A stretch of DNA of 64,000 nucleotides from Psychroserpens sp. NJDZ02 (lineage in GTDB: Bacteria > Bacteroidota > Bacteroidia > Flavobacteriales > Flavobacteriaceae), in assembly GCF_004843725.1 (NCBI RefSeq), contig NZ_CP039451.1, positions 3,602,001 through 3,666,000 of the forward strand. The letters are read 5' to 3'. Positions 50,346 to 58,986 of this stretch are shown here, one piece after another; within the stretch, counting starts at the first letter, position 1; the number at the start of each line of letters is the position of its first letter. Under the pieces are notes generated by a model. It made no database searches. It was given only the letters and a program-made list of their open reading frames with translations, and had not been told where the DNA came from. A program made the translations under genes and the position numbers.

Positions 50346-51314
50346 ATGGCTTTAACAATAAAAGAACAACTAAGCAGTCCTGGAGGCATACTAAAGTTTT
50401 TAGTAAAGTATAATACCATATTTATTTTCCTTTTATTAGTCCTGTTTTCAGCACTGATTTCTGATGTGTTTTTTACATCAGTAAACCTTTCCAATTTATT
50501 AAAACAAGTGTCAGGTATAGGTATTATTAGTATTGGTATGCTTATCGTGATTCTAACAGGTGGTATTGATTTGTCTGTAGGATCCATGGTTGCTTTATTA
50601 GCAGTCACCTTTGCTATATTAATAAATCTTATAATTTTACCACTAGCCATTGTATTTACTATTGCTATTGGTTTTGGTTTGGGGAGTATTTCTGGATATC
50701 TAGTAGCTTATCAAAAAATGGCTCCTTTTGTCGCCACCTTAGCCTTAATGACTATTGCTAGAGGTTTAGGGTTTATATATTCTAAGGGCTCTCCAGTTAC
50801 TTTTAAGACAGCAGGAGGGGTATTTATGTCAGACTTTGCAAATAACGCAACACTAGGGATTCCTAATATAGCTATCGTCTTTTTTCTTATTGTGATTGTA
50901 GCTATGGTTATGTTGCGTTACAACGTGTTTGGACGCTTAATAATAGCGATTGGAAGTAACGAAGAAGCGTCACGATTATCAGGTATTAAAGTTAATAAGT
51001 ATAAGTTTTTAGTGTACGCTATTTCTGGTGCTTTGGCAGCGACCGCAGCAATAATTGTAGCCTCTAGAACTAATTTAGGATCGCCAAATATGGGGATGTC
51101 ATGGGAATTGGACGCTATTGCAGCTGTAGTTATTGGTGGGGCTAGTTTAAATGGTGGTCGAGGAACAGCGATAAATACATTAATGGGAGTTTTGATTTTA
51201 GGTTTAATAGGGAATATTTTAAACTTATTAAATGTACCATCATACCCACAACAAGTAGTTAAAGGAGGAATTATAATATTTGCGGTTTTACTTCAAAGGT
51301 TTGAAAGCAAATAA
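50346..51314 (+). CDS. Sugar ABC transporter permease (RbsC-like)
   Basis: A 322-residue inner-membrane permease of the BPD_transp_2 (RbsC/AraH) family with about nine or ten helices. The LTGGIDLSVGSMVALLAV and SGIKVNKYKFLVYAISGALAATAAIIVASR segments and AIAAVVIGGASLNGGRGT near the end are conserved in the family; the last forms the ATPase-contact loop. No peptide signal is needed. It is the only permease in the operon, so it acts as a homodimer. Its end overlaps a longer reading of the following gene, but the latter starts later (51328). Confidence 0.92.
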   Translation: MALTIKEQLSSPGGILKFLVKYNTIFIFLLLVLFSALISDVFFTSVNLSNLLKQVSGIGIISIGMLIVILTGGIDLSVGSMVALLAVTFAILINLIILPLAIVFTIAIGFGLGSISGYLVAYQKMAPFVATLALMTIARGLGFIYSKGSPVTFKTAGGVFMSDFANNATLGIPNIAIVFFLIVIVAMVMLRYNVFGRLIIAIGSNEEASRLSGIKVNKYKFLVYAISGALAATAAIIVASRTNLGSPNMGMSWELDAIAAVVIGGASLNGGRGTAINTLMGVLILGLIGNILNLLNVPSYPQQVVKGGIIIFAVLLQRFESK

Positions 51315-51327
51315 ACACACGATTAAA

Positions 51328-52824
51328 ATGAAAAATTACAAATTAAACTCTGCAAACCTTTCAAACCTTTCTGAAAGAATTGCTGTACCGCAATACGATA
51401 GGTCTAAAGTTAAAACAGGTATTGTACATGTTGGTATTGGTGGTTTTCATAGAGCGCATGAAGCGTTTTATACCGACCAGTTATTACATGATAACTCAGT
51501 GACTGATTGGGGAATCTGTGGTGTCGCTTTATTAGATTTTGACACTAAAATTTATAACACCTTAAAAGCGCAAGATGGTTTGTACACTTTGGTTGTTAAG
51601 CAATTAGATGGGACACATACCAATCGTGTGATTGGATCGATAGTAGAGTATTTGTTTGCGCCAGAAGATCCTATAAAGGTTATTGAAAAAATGGCAAGTC
51701 CAGAGGTTAAAATTATTTCTCTAACCATTACAGAAGGAGGATATAATTATAATGAAGCGACTAAAGCGTTTGATTTTACTAATCCTTTAATTCAACATGA
51801 TTTAGAAAACCCGCAAGCTCCAAAAACTATTTTTGGATACTTGACGCAAGCCTTAAAATTAAGAAAGGATAGAGGGTTAGTAGGTTGTACGATTCAATCT
51901 TGTGATAATATTCAAGGTAATGGACACATGACCAAAAAGATGTTATTGAGTTATGTTACTACAGCAGCACCTGATTTAGTAGCGTGGATTGAAAATAATG
52001 TGTCATTTCCAAATGCAATGGTGGATAGGATAACGCCAGTAACTGCTCCGATAGATATTACTATTTTAAGCGAAACATTGGGGGTTGACGACGCTTGGCC
52101 TGTAGTTTGCGAGCCTTTTAAACAATGGGTGATTGAGGATGACTTTATAGCAGGTCGTCCAGCATGGGAAACTGTTGGAGCACAATTTGTTGATAATGTG
52201 GTGCCTTATGAGAGAATGAAACTAAGTTTATTAAATGCGGGGCATTCTGTATTAGGTATTCTTGGAGCGCTAATAGGATATAATACTATCGATCAATCGG
52301 TGTCTAATCCAAATATCGCTACGTTTTTAAATACTTATATGGATGTAGAGGTAACGTCAACTTTAGGTGATTTGGAAGGTGTTAATCTAGACGACTATAA
52401 AAAATCACTTTTAGAGCGCTTCGGAAATATTAATATTAAAGATCAAATAGATCGTATTTGTTCAGAAAGCTCTGCCAAATTTCCAATCTTTATTTTACCA
52501 ACGGTCCAATCTCAGTTAGAAAGTGAAGGGTCTGTGCAGTTAGCAGCCTTTGTTGTAGCAGCTTGGGCTATTTATAGCTTAGGTAAAGATGAGAATGGTG
52601 CAGATTTAATTATTAAAGATGCCATGCAATTGGAATTAAAAGAAAAAGCTTTAGAGGCCAAAACTAATCCAGAAGCATTTTTAGAAATAGACTCTATTTT
52701 TGGAAACCTTAAGACGTCTTCAGTTTTTGTAGAGGCTTATATTGACGCTTATCAAGATATTGAAAAGCATGGTGTTGAAGTATGTGTAAAAAATAGAAAT
52801 GCTAACCATTTTACAAAGATTTAA
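51328..52824 (+). CDS. Mannitol-dehydrogenase-family enzyme
   Basis: A 498-residue polyol dehydrogenase of the long-chain MtlD/UxaB/D-mannitol 2-dehydrogenase family, oxidising mannitol, sorbitol, arabitol or a related polyol with NAD(P)+. It has the N-terminal VHVGIGGFHRAHEAFYTDQLL dinucleotide segment. The catalytic segment is ERMKLSLLNAGHSVLG, with Lys, Asn and His as in the K-x4-N-x2-H motif. The C-terminal helical domain is also present. The ATG at 51328 gives the family's start (MKNYKLNSANLSNLSERIAVPQYDRSKV); an earlier in-frame ATG at 51280 lies inside the permease gene. Its product, probably fructose, is the substrate of the next gene, whose ATG overlaps the stop. Confidence 0.9.
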   Translation: MKNYKLNSANLSNLSERIAVPQYDRSKVKTGIVHVGIGGFHRAHEAFYTDQLLHDNSVTDWGICGVALLDFDTKIYNTLKAQDGLYTLVVKQLDGTHTNRVIGSIVEYLFAPEDPIKVIEKMASPEVKIISLTITEGGYNYNEATKAFDFTNPLIQHDLENPQAPKTIFGYLTQALKLRKDRGLVGCTIQSCDNIQGNGHMTKKMLLSYVTTAAPDLVAWIENNVSFPNAMVDRITPVTAPIDITILSETLGVDDAWPVVCEPFKQWVIEDDFIAGRPAWETVGAQFVDNVVPYERMKLSLLNAGHSVLGILGALIGYNTIDQSVSNPNIATFLNTYMDVEVTSTLGDLEGVNLDDYKKSLLERFGNINIKDQIDRICSESSAKFPIFILPTVQSQLESEGSVQLAAFVVAAWAIYSLGKDENGADLIIKDAMQLELKEKALEAKTNPEAFLEIDSIFGNLKTSSVFVEAYIDAYQDIEKHGVEVCVKNRNANHFTKI

Positions 52825-53708
52825 TGAAAAATATAGTTTGCTTTGGAGAAGTATTATGGGATGTTTTTCCAACACATAAAAAAATAGGGGGTGCACCATT
52901 AAATGTGGCATTACGTTTACAATCTTTAGATAATAATGTGTCTATTATTAGTCGTATTGGTGATGATAAAAAAGGGCGTAAAATTAAGGCGTATATCGTA
53001 ACACAAGGTGTAAATCCGGAATACGTTCAGGTTGATAAAAAATTGAAGACAGGAAAGGTGAAGGTGATGCTAAACCAAAAAGGATCTGCGTCTTATAATA
53101 TTATGTTTCCTCGCGCTTGGGATGCTATTCAGTTAACTGAGTCTAATAAAAAAGTGACAGAAAAAGCAGATGCTTTTATTTATGGGAGTTTGGTCGCAAG
53201 AGACGATACCTCAAGAGATACATTGTATGCGCTTTTAAAATTAGCCAAGTATAAAATTTTTGACATCAATCTTAGAACGCCTTATTATACAACAGACGTT
53301 TTAAGCTATTTAATGCAAGAAGCTGATTTTATAAAATTTAACGATGATGAAATTTTTGAAATAGGAGAGCAGCTAAATTCAAAAACAAATGGTTTAGAAC
53401 AGAATATTAAATTTATAGCAGAATATACAAATACCCAAACGATCTGTGTTACAAAAGGACGTCATGGCGCTATTTTATATTATAACGATACGTATTACTA
53501 CAATAGTGGTTATCAAATTGAAGTGGTTGATACAGTAGGTGCAGGAGATTCTTTTTTAGCAACCTTAATTAGTAAACTGCTAAAAGGGGACAACCCACAA
53601 GAAGCTATTGACTTTGCTTGTGCTATTGGCGCTTTAGTGGCGGGTAGTGAAGGCGCTAACCCTAAGTTTAGTACAGAAGACATTAATACGTTTATTAACC
53701 CTAACTAA
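52824..53708 (+). CDS. PfkB-family sugar kinase (fructokinase-like)
   Basis: A 294-residue ribokinase-superfamily kinase. PfkB signature 1 is in KIGGAPLNVALRLQSL (residues 20-35) and signature 2 in VDTVGAGDSFLATLISKLL, with catalytic Asp in GAGD. This fits a fructokinase phosphorylating the ketose released by the preceding dehydrogenase, at about the usual length for the family. Whether it is specific for fructose, or for another ketose, cannot be told. Translation overlaps the dehydrogenase gene by one base (TAATG). A terminator follows at 53748. Confidence 0.9.
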   Translation: MKNIVCFGEVLWDVFPTHKKIGGAPLNVALRLQSLDNNVSIISRIGDDKKGRKIKAYIVTQGVNPEYVQVDKKLKTGKVKVMLNQKGSASYNIMFPRAWDAIQLTESNKKVTEKADAFIYGSLVARDDTSRDTLYALLKLAKYKIFDINLRTPYYTTDVLSYLMQEADFIKFNDDEIFEIGEQLNSKTNGLEQNIKFIAEYTNTQTICVTKGRHGAILYYNDTYYYNSGYQIEVVDTVGAGDSFLATLISKLLKGDNPQEAIDFACAIGALVAGSEGANPKFSTEDINTFINPN

Positions 53709-53747
53709 ATAAATGTATTATATTAAATAGGATTGATAGTGCTATTT

Positions 53748-53781
53748 AAAAGGCTTTATGTTTACATAAAGCCTTTTTTTT
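53748..53781 (+). terminator. Terminator of the polyol operon
   Basis: AAAGGCTTTATGT (53749-53761) pairs perfectly with ACATAAAGCCTTT (53764-53776), followed by a T-run. Confidence 0.9.
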
Positions 53782-53882
53782 GTTTTATGATATTTGTAAA
53801 TAAACAATAAAACCCCCTGAAAACAGTGTGCTTATTGTTTAGTATATTGTTTAATATTGTGACTTTATATATACTAGTATTC

Positions 53883-53890
53883 TATTTTTG
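53883..53890 (+). promoter_or_regulatory. -7 element of the histidine-kinase gene
   Basis: TATTTTTG, a perfect TAnnTTTG, with a TTG 23 bases upstream. The ATG at 53897 is only six bases away, so the mRNA would be leaderless or nearly so. A palindrome ATACTAGTAT (53871-53880) lies just before it. Confidence 0.5.
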
Positions 53891-53896
53891 CTTTAA

Positions 53897-55807
53897 ATGA
53901 CTCAATTCATCAATTACAACTTCAAAAAAATACTGTTCTTTATTTTTGTTTTGCCATCATTACTATGGTCTCAAAATGAAAATGATTACACCGTATTTGG
54001 GCATACACCAAAGGTTGTAAGCAAGCAGCTATACAAAAGCTTAGGTAAGGCAAAAGCGCCTAATGATCGACTTGTTCTTTTGGATAGTATTGCAGTTCAG
54101 TTTTTACCATCTAATAATGCCGATTCTCTGTTTTATTATGGAACAGCAATCGAAAAAGAAGTTTTTAAGATAAAAAGTAATACTGTTTTAAAAGATAAAT
54201 ACAATTTAAAGGCATTGTATTATAAAGGTCTAGGTGGACAAAACATGGGCTTTTTGGATGAGTCTATTGGTTATTTTATAGAAGGAATTACATTAGCAGA
54301 GGACCACGGGATAATGTTTCAGCGTTTTCAATTAGCGTTAGCAGATACTTATATTTTAAAAGGTGAGATCGAAAAGGTTAAGTCTATTTTAAAAGTGTTA
54401 GAGCCCATTTGTACAACTCCATTAATGTTACTTTATTTTAGAGCAACGCATTCTAATTATTATATCTATACGCATCAATTTGATAAAGCGGAAAAATTAA
54501 TTAAAAACACACTCCCATTTATAGACAAAGAGAAATATCTCAAAGTATATTTAAGATTGAAGACCATTTTAGGTCGATTAAAACTAAAGGAAGGTAAATT
54601 AGATGAAGCCTTATCTATTTTTTATGAAATTAAAGAGGAAACTTTAAATGGAGGTTTTTATGATTTATATATTACTATTACTTTATATGAAGGAGAAATT
54701 TATAGTGCAAAAGAAAATTATCCAGTTGCGGAAATGATACTAAGTACAGCCTATGTTAACGCTGTACAATGGAATCAATTAAACTTAGAACAACGTGTTA
54801 TTAGAGGGTTGACGCAACTTTGTGTTTTAAAAGAGGATTATAAAAATGCGTATAACCTAAAAACACAATTAGAGGCGTTAAACTATGAAATTGCTAATAA
54901 TCAAAACCAACGTAATATAAAAGATTTTGAGTTTAAATATGAAACCTTAAATAAAGAAAAAAAGATACTAACTCTACAAGAAGATAAAGTTAATAAGGAA
55001 CGCGAAATAGAATATCAAAAGACAATAAAATATGCTATTCTTGTTGGTTTTTTTATCTTGCTTATTCCGATAATATTATTATTAATCGTGTATTATCAGA
55101 AGTTGCAAACACAAAGTTTATTGGCGAAACAACAAGAGGTATTGCGTCAGAAGGAAATGACTTCAATACTACAAGTTCAAGAATTAGAGCTAGTAAAGAA
55201 TACGATTGTGGTTCAAAATAAAGAAAGAGACCGTATTGCTAGAGAGTTACATGATAGTATTGGTAGTAATATTGCGGGTGTAAAATTACAAATGAATAAT
55301 CTCCTAGATAATAATCCTGAAGTAGGATCCTTATTAGCGCAATTAGAAAAAACGTATCAACATGTCCGAGATATTTCACACAGTTTGATTCCTAATGAGT
55401 TTAAAGAAAATAATTTTACTGTTTTAGTAAAAAATTATATAGCAACGCTAAAACAAAGCAATGCGGTGGTTATTAATTTTGAAGCCTATCCAGAAAAAGC
55501 AGTGAACGCTTTAAACTACACACAGCAATCAAATATATTGAATATTATAAAAGAATTGATGACTAATGCTTTCAAGCATGCTAAAGCGGCTGAGATAGAT
55601 TTGCAAATTAGTATACTTCAAGACGAAAAAAGTATTGAGTTACTTTATGAAGATGATGGTGTTGGTTTTGATTTAGAAATAATTAACAAAGGTATTGGAA
55701 TACAAAACATAGAGCATAGAGTTAAAATATTTAATGGAAAACTTTCAATTAATTCCGCTTTAAATAGAGGTACAGTAATAACGATAAGCATTCCAAAACA
55801 AGACTAG
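53897..55807 (+). CDS. Two-component sensor histidine kinase (HisKA_3, TPR sensor)
   Basis: A 636-residue sensor kinase. The signal peptide (MTQFINYNFKKILFFIFVLP ...WS-Q) leads to a periplasmic helical domain of tetratricopeptide-like repeats (about residues 50-340), a coiled-coil and one membrane helix (about 378-400). The cytosolic kinase follows: the HisKA_3 phospho-acceptor is in DRIARELHDSIGSNIAG (H452) and the ATP-binding domain has NIIKELMTNAFKHAKA and DDGVGFDLEI. This is the NarL/NarX-type kinase class common in Bacteroidota. The response regulator gene starts 4 bases after its stop. The signal detected is unknown. Confidence 0.92.
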   Translation: MTQFINYNFKKILFFIFVLPSLLWSQNENDYTVFGHTPKVVSKQLYKSLGKAKAPNDRLVLLDSIAVQFLPSNNADSLFYYGTAIEKEVFKIKSNTVLKDKYNLKALYYKGLGGQNMGFLDESIGYFIEGITLAEDHGIMFQRFQLALADTYILKGEIEKVKSILKVLEPICTTPLMLLYFRATHSNYYIYTHQFDKAEKLIKNTLPFIDKEKYLKVYLRLKTILGRLKLKEGKLDEALSIFYEIKEETLNGGFYDLYITITLYEGEIYSAKENYPVAEMILSTAYVNAVQWNQLNLEQRVIRGLTQLCVLKEDYKNAYNLKTQLEALNYEIANNQNQRNIKDFEFKYETLNKEKKILTLQEDKVNKEREIEYQKTIKYAILVGFFILLIPIILLLIVYYQKLQTQSLLAKQQEVLRQKEMTSILQVQELELVKNTIVVQNKERDRIARELHDSIGSNIAGVKLQMNNLLDNNPEVGSLLAQLEKTYQHVRDISHSLIPNEFKENNFTVLVKNYIATLKQSNAVVINFEAYPEKAVNALNYTQQSNILNIIKELMTNAFKHAKAAEIDLQISILQDEKSIELLYEDDGVGFDLEIINKGIGIQNIEHRVKIFNGKLSINSALNRGTVITISIPKQD

Positions 55808-55811
55808 TATT

Positions 55812-56459
55812 ATGATAGAACAGTACAATATTATTATCGCAGACGACCATAGTATGTTTTTAGACGGATTACGAAGTATTCTTTCTGAAGAAAAAAACAT
55901 AACGATTGTCTTAGCAGCAACAAAAGGAACCCAAGTTACTAAGTACTTAGAGATTAATTTAGATCAAAAAATAGACTTAGTAATTACGGATATTAATATG
56001 CCTGAAATGGATGGGATTGCTTTAAATAAGGCTATAAAAGAGCAATTTTCTGGTGTAAAAACCTTAGTAGTAAGTATGCTTGAAGAGCCTCTTAAAATTC
56101 AAAGTTTAATTGATGCTGAGGCTAATGGGTATTTATCTAAAAATGCTGAAAAATCAGAACTTTTAAAAGCGATTAAAACTATTCTTAGTGGAGAGAACTA
56201 TTTTTCTCCTAGGATAAAAAATATTTTAATGGAAGCTTTGTTTGTTGCTAGATCTCAGCCAGAAATTTCTTTAACTAAAAGAGAGAAAGAAGTATTGAAA
56301 CTTATCGCCAAAGAGTTTACAACAAAGGAAATTGCCTCTCAATTGTTTTTAAGCACGCACACTATAGAAAGTTATCGTAAAAATTTAATTTCAAAGTTAG
56401 AGGTGCGCAACATTGCTGGCTTAACACGTTATGCCATGGAGCATGGGCTTATAGATTAG
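55812..56459 (+). CDS. LuxR/NarL-family response regulator
   Basis: A 215-residue partner of the kinase encoded upstream. The receiver domain (about 1-125) has the acidic pocket DDH (residues 11-13), phosphorylation Asp60 in DLVITDINMPEMDG, and the switch Ser/Lys positions. A C-terminal NarL-type helix-turn-helix (about 150-215, LTKREKEVLKLIAKEFTTKEIASQLFLSTHTIESYRKNLISKL) binds DNA. Its targets are not known. The kinase-regulator pair is transcribed together. Confidence 0.94.
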   Translation: MIEQYNIIIADDHSMFLDGLRSILSEEKNITIVLAATKGTQVTKYLEINLDQKIDLVITDINMPEMDGIALNKAIKEQFSGVKTLVVSMLEEPLKIQSLIDAEANGYLSKNAEKSELLKAIKTILSGENYFSPRIKNILMEALFVARSQPEISLTKREKEVLKLIAKEFTTKEIASQLFLSTHTIESYRKNLISKLEVRNIAGLTRYAMEHGLID

Positions 56460-56517
56460 TTTAAATTTTGGCTATCCCTGAAAGTAGGGAGGTAAATTTC
56501 ACTACATTTGGTATTAA

Positions 56518-56544
56518 ATAGATTTATAAATCTATGCATCTTTG
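56518..56544 (+). promoter_or_regulatory. Promoter of the 139-residue membrane protein with palindrome
   Basis: A perfect 18-bp palindrome ATAGATTTATAAATCTAT (56518-56535) is followed directly by CATCTTTG (56537-56544), a -7 box with one mismatch. The palindrome would occupy the promoter spacer and could be an operator. Confidence 0.5.
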
Positions 56545-56579
56545 CACCATAACAAATAACAAATTAAAAACTACACATT

Positions 56580-56999
56580 ATGATTTACGGAATTACATTA
56601 ATCCTTTTAAGTATTATCGCAGTACCATCGCTAATTTTAGCAAAAAAACCTAACGCACAAGAGTTATTAGACAAAATTGAACCTTACCAAGGTTGGATTG
56701 GTTTAATCTTTTGTTTAGGTGGTATTTGGGGGATTATTTCAGCCTTTTTAAACATTGGTTGGTTAACTACTTTACCAATCTGGTGGATTACACTTTTAGC
56801 AGGAAGTTTAGTGCAAGCTGTTTTAGGTTTCATGTTAGGATTTGGAATGATTAATAAGTTAATATTAAGTAACAATGATGCTGCACAACAAAAAGCAGAA
56901 GAATTAAGAGTGAAATTAGCGCCAAAATTAGGTAAATTAGGTATACTAGGTCTTATCGTTGGTGGTTGGATGATTGTTGCTTCATTAACTTTTATGTAA
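56580..56999 (+). CDS. Four-helix membrane protein, unknown function
   Basis: A 139-residue membrane protein with about four helices (near residues 2-20, 38-58, 66-88 and 118-137). It has a motif [29 protein letters not shown] and a charged loop [24 protein letters not shown] before the last helix. It resembles a small Bacteroidota family of unknown role; no enzyme motif is seen. It has its own promoter with an 18-bp palindrome and is followed by a terminator. Confidence 0.65.
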   Translation: MIYGITLILLSIIAVPSLILAKKPNAQELLDKIEPYQGWIGLIFCLGGIWGIISAFLNIGWLTTLPIWWITLLAGSLVQAVLGFMLGFGMINKLILSNNDAAQQKAEELRVKLAPKLGKLGILGLIVGGWMIVASLTFM

Positions 57000-57057
57000 G
57001 CCTAAGTCGTTAATTAAATATATATTAAACTAATAAAATACGTTGTAGCGTATTTAT

Positions 57058-57091
57058 AACCTGTCTAACTTTAAGTTGGACAGGTTTTTTA
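57058..57091 (+). terminator. Intrinsic terminator
   Basis: AACCTGTCTAACTT (57058-57071) pairs with AAGTTGGACAGGTT (57073-57086), with one G-U, followed by a T-run. It ends the 139-residue membrane-protein gene. Confidence 0.85.
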
Positions 57092-57147
57092 TTTACATAC
57101 TGTTTTAAGTCGTAAATGAGACTTCTAGTAGGTGTACAAAATAGTTT

Positions 57148-57197
57148 CAAATCTATAGATTTGCTATTGTAAAATGCTTTTCCTTTTAGCATCTTTG
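57148..57197 (+). promoter_or_regulatory. Promoter of the Crp/Fnr gene with palindrome
   Basis: TTG (57167-57169), 20 bases and CATCTTTG (57190-57197) form a Bacteroidota promoter with one mismatch. A perfect 16-bp palindrome CAAATCTATAGATTTG (57148-57163) lies just before it and may be an operator or activator site. The ATG follows five bases after the -7 box, so the leader is almost absent. Confidence 0.55.
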
Positions 57198-57201
57198 TAA
57201 T

Positions 57202-57780
57202 ATGATTTATCAGTCTATTACAAAACATATTACTAATCACATCTCGCCATCGCAAGACGATCTGCAATTATTTAATTCTGTTTTAACTCAAGTGTCTGTT
57301 TCTAAAGGACAATATTTACTTAAGCCAGGAACTTATGTAAAGCATCAGTATTTTGTAGTAAAAGGCTGTTTAAAGGCTTATTATATAGATGATAAAGGGA
57401 ATAATCATATCATACAGTTTGCTGTGGAAAATTGGTGGATAGGAGATTTTGAAGCCTTTTTTAATCAAACACCTGCTAAATTATATATCGAGGCTATTGA
57501 GGATGCACAGTTATTGTCCATTAATTATGATACGCTTCAAAAGATATATGAGCAAGCACCTATTTATGAGCGCTATTTTAGATTATTATTAACAAGCGCT
57601 TTTATCGGTCAAAGTAAACGCATATTGTCTTCGCAAGAAAAGAATACCAAAGAGCGGTATTTAGAATTTTGTGCCTCGTATCCATTGATTGAAGACCGTG
57701 TGCCAAACTATGATATTGCTAACTATTTGGGTGTTACACCAGAAAACTTGAGTAGAGTCCGAAGGCTTATAAAAAGTTAA
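57202..57780 (+). CDS. Crp/Fnr-family regulator
   Basis: A 192-residue one-component regulator. An N-terminal cyclic-nucleotide-binding-type beta-roll (about residues 20-115: SVSKGQYLLKPGTYVKHQYFVVKGCLKAYYIDDKGNNHIIQF, WWIGDFEAFF) is followed by a dimer helix and a C-terminal recognition helix (VPNYDIANYLGVTPENLSRVRRLIKS). There is no N-terminal Cys cluster, so it is not a classical oxygen-sensing FNR; the signal is unknown. A perfect TTGAT-N4-ATCAA site at 57792-57805, in front of the next operon, fits the DNA preference of the family. The gene directly precedes that operon. Confidence 0.88.
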   Translation: MIYQSITKHITNHISPSQDDLQLFNSVLTQVSVSKGQYLLKPGTYVKHQYFVVKGCLKAYYIDDKGNNHIIQFAVENWWIGDFEAFFNQTPAKLYIEAIEDAQLLSINYDTLQKIYEQAPIYERYFRLLLTSAFIGQSKRILSSQEKNTKERYLEFCASYPLIEDRVPNYDIANYLGVTPENLSRVRRLIKS

Positions 57781-57791
57781 ATCTATCTTAA

Positions 57792-57805
57792 TTGATTTAC
57801 ATCAA
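57792..57805. promoter_or_regulatory. FNR-type operator TTGAT-N4-ATCAA
   Basis: TTGATTTACATCAA, inside the longer palindrome ATTGATTTACATCAAT (57791-57806), is a perfect match to the FNR consensus. Its centre is about 42 bases upstream of the start expected from the -7 box at 57828, the classic class II activator position. It lies between the crp/fnr-type gene and the operon 57864-60473. Binding by the neighbouring regulator is inferred. Confidence 0.75.
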
Positions 57806-57827
57806 TGCTATTGGTTGTTATGTAGTG

Positions 57828-57835
57828 TAACTTTG
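57828..57835 (+). promoter_or_regulatory. -7 element of the OYE operon
   Basis: TAACTTTG, a perfect TAnnTTTG. No good -33 TTG lies at the right distance (the nearest leaves 14 bases), which suits an activator-dependent promoter. Confidence 0.6.
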
Positions 57836-57863
57836 TTATTATTAATAACTTACATTATTTACA

Positions 57864-58958
57864 ATGAAAAAGCAATCCTTATTAACACCATACAATACAA
57901 ATTTAAATCTTAAAAACAGAGTCGTTATGGCACCGATGACACGTAGTCGTGCTAATAACGAAGGTAAAGTAGCGACGGATGAGTTGCAAGGTTTATATTA
58001 TGAGCAACGCGCTTCTGCAGGCTTACTAATAACAGAAGGTTCTCAAGTATCAGAAAAAGCTGTAGGGTATATAAATACACCTGGAATTTATACAGATGCA
58101 CAAGTAGACGGTTGGAAAAAAGTAACTAAGCGTGTACATGATAAAGGTGGTAAAATCTTTATTCAATTATGGCATGTTGGACGTATGTCGCATCCCGATT
58201 TTCATAATGGTGAATTGCCAGTTTCGGCTTCAGCCTTAAATCCAAATGCTAAATCATTTACTCCAGAAGGTTTTAAAGATACAGTGACGCCCAAAGCAAT
58301 GACTATTGCGGATATTAAGCAAACGGTAGATGATTTTAAAAATGCAGCAACAAATGCTATAAAAGCGGGATTTGACGGCGTAGAGATTCATTCTTCAAAC
58401 GGGTATTTATTTCAGCAATTCATTAATGGTTGTTCAAATAAAAGAACGGACGACTATGGCGGTAGTTTAGAAAACAGAGCGCGGTTCTTCTTTGAGGTTG
58501 TAGATGCTATGAAGACTGTTATTCCTCAGGAGAAAATAGGTGTTCGTTTCAATCCATCTTTGCACGGTATGTTTGGAATTACTTTAGATGAAGACACGAT
58601 TCCTACGTTTGAATACATCATTAAAAAACTAAACGATTACAATTTAGCGTACGTACATTTATCGGAACCGTTTACAGATGTTTCTGAAGTACCTTTTGCG
58701 GTAACCGAAATCGCTAAGCATTTTAGACCATTATATAACGGAACATTAATGATTAACACTGCGTTTGATAAAAATAAAGGAAACAAAGTTATTGACGCTG
58801 GTGAAGCTGATCTGGTAGCTTATGGAAAACCATTTATCTCTAATCCGGATTTAGTAGAACGTTTTGAAAATAATTTAGAGTTAGCAGATTGGGATCAAGA
58901 GACATTTTACACAACAGGAGTAAAAGGATTTACAGATTACCCAAAAGCATCTAAATAA
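57864..58958 (+). CDS. Old Yellow Enzyme-type alkene reductase
   Basis: FMN-dependent NADPH oxidoreductase of 364 residues (N-ethylmaleimide reductase / 12-oxophytodienoate reductase group). It reduces C=C bonds of enals, enones and nitro compounds. Sequence features are the start NRVVMAPMTRSRANNEGKVATDELQGLYYEQRASAGLLITEGSQVS, FIQLWHVGRMSHP (substrate-pocket His) and GFDGVEIHSSNGYLFQQFI. The end shows FISNPDLVERFENN, and NKRTDDYGGSLENRARFFFEVVDA is the FMN-binding segment. It is the first gene of the operon behind the FNR-type site and is followed by OsmC and a zinc alcohol dehydrogenase, a likely electrophile-detoxification set. Confidence 0.94.
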   Translation: MKKQSLLTPYNTNLNLKNRVVMAPMTRSRANNEGKVATDELQGLYYEQRASAGLLITEGSQVSEKAVGYINTPGIYTDAQVDGWKKVTKRVHDKGGKIFIQLWHVGRMSHPDFHNGELPVSASALNPNAKSFTPEGFKDTVTPKAMTIADIKQTVDDFKNAATNAIKAGFDGVEIHSSNGYLFQQFINGCSNKRTDDYGGSLENRARFFFEVVDAMKTVIPQEKIGVRFNPSLHGMFGITLDEDTIPTFEYIIKKLNDYNLAYVHLSEPFTDVSEVPFAVTEIAKHFRPLYNGTLMINTAFDKNKGNKVIDAGEADLVAYGKPFISNPDLVERFENNLELADWDQETFYTTGVKGFTDYPKASK

Positions 58959-58986
58959 TTAATTAGTTTAACTTAAAACACACAAC

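Noticed and set aside
51280..51327. Earlier start codon for the mannitol-dehydrogenase-family gene
   Set aside because: It lies inside the permease gene and adds a non-conserved basic peptide; the ATG at 51328 gives the family's usual start.
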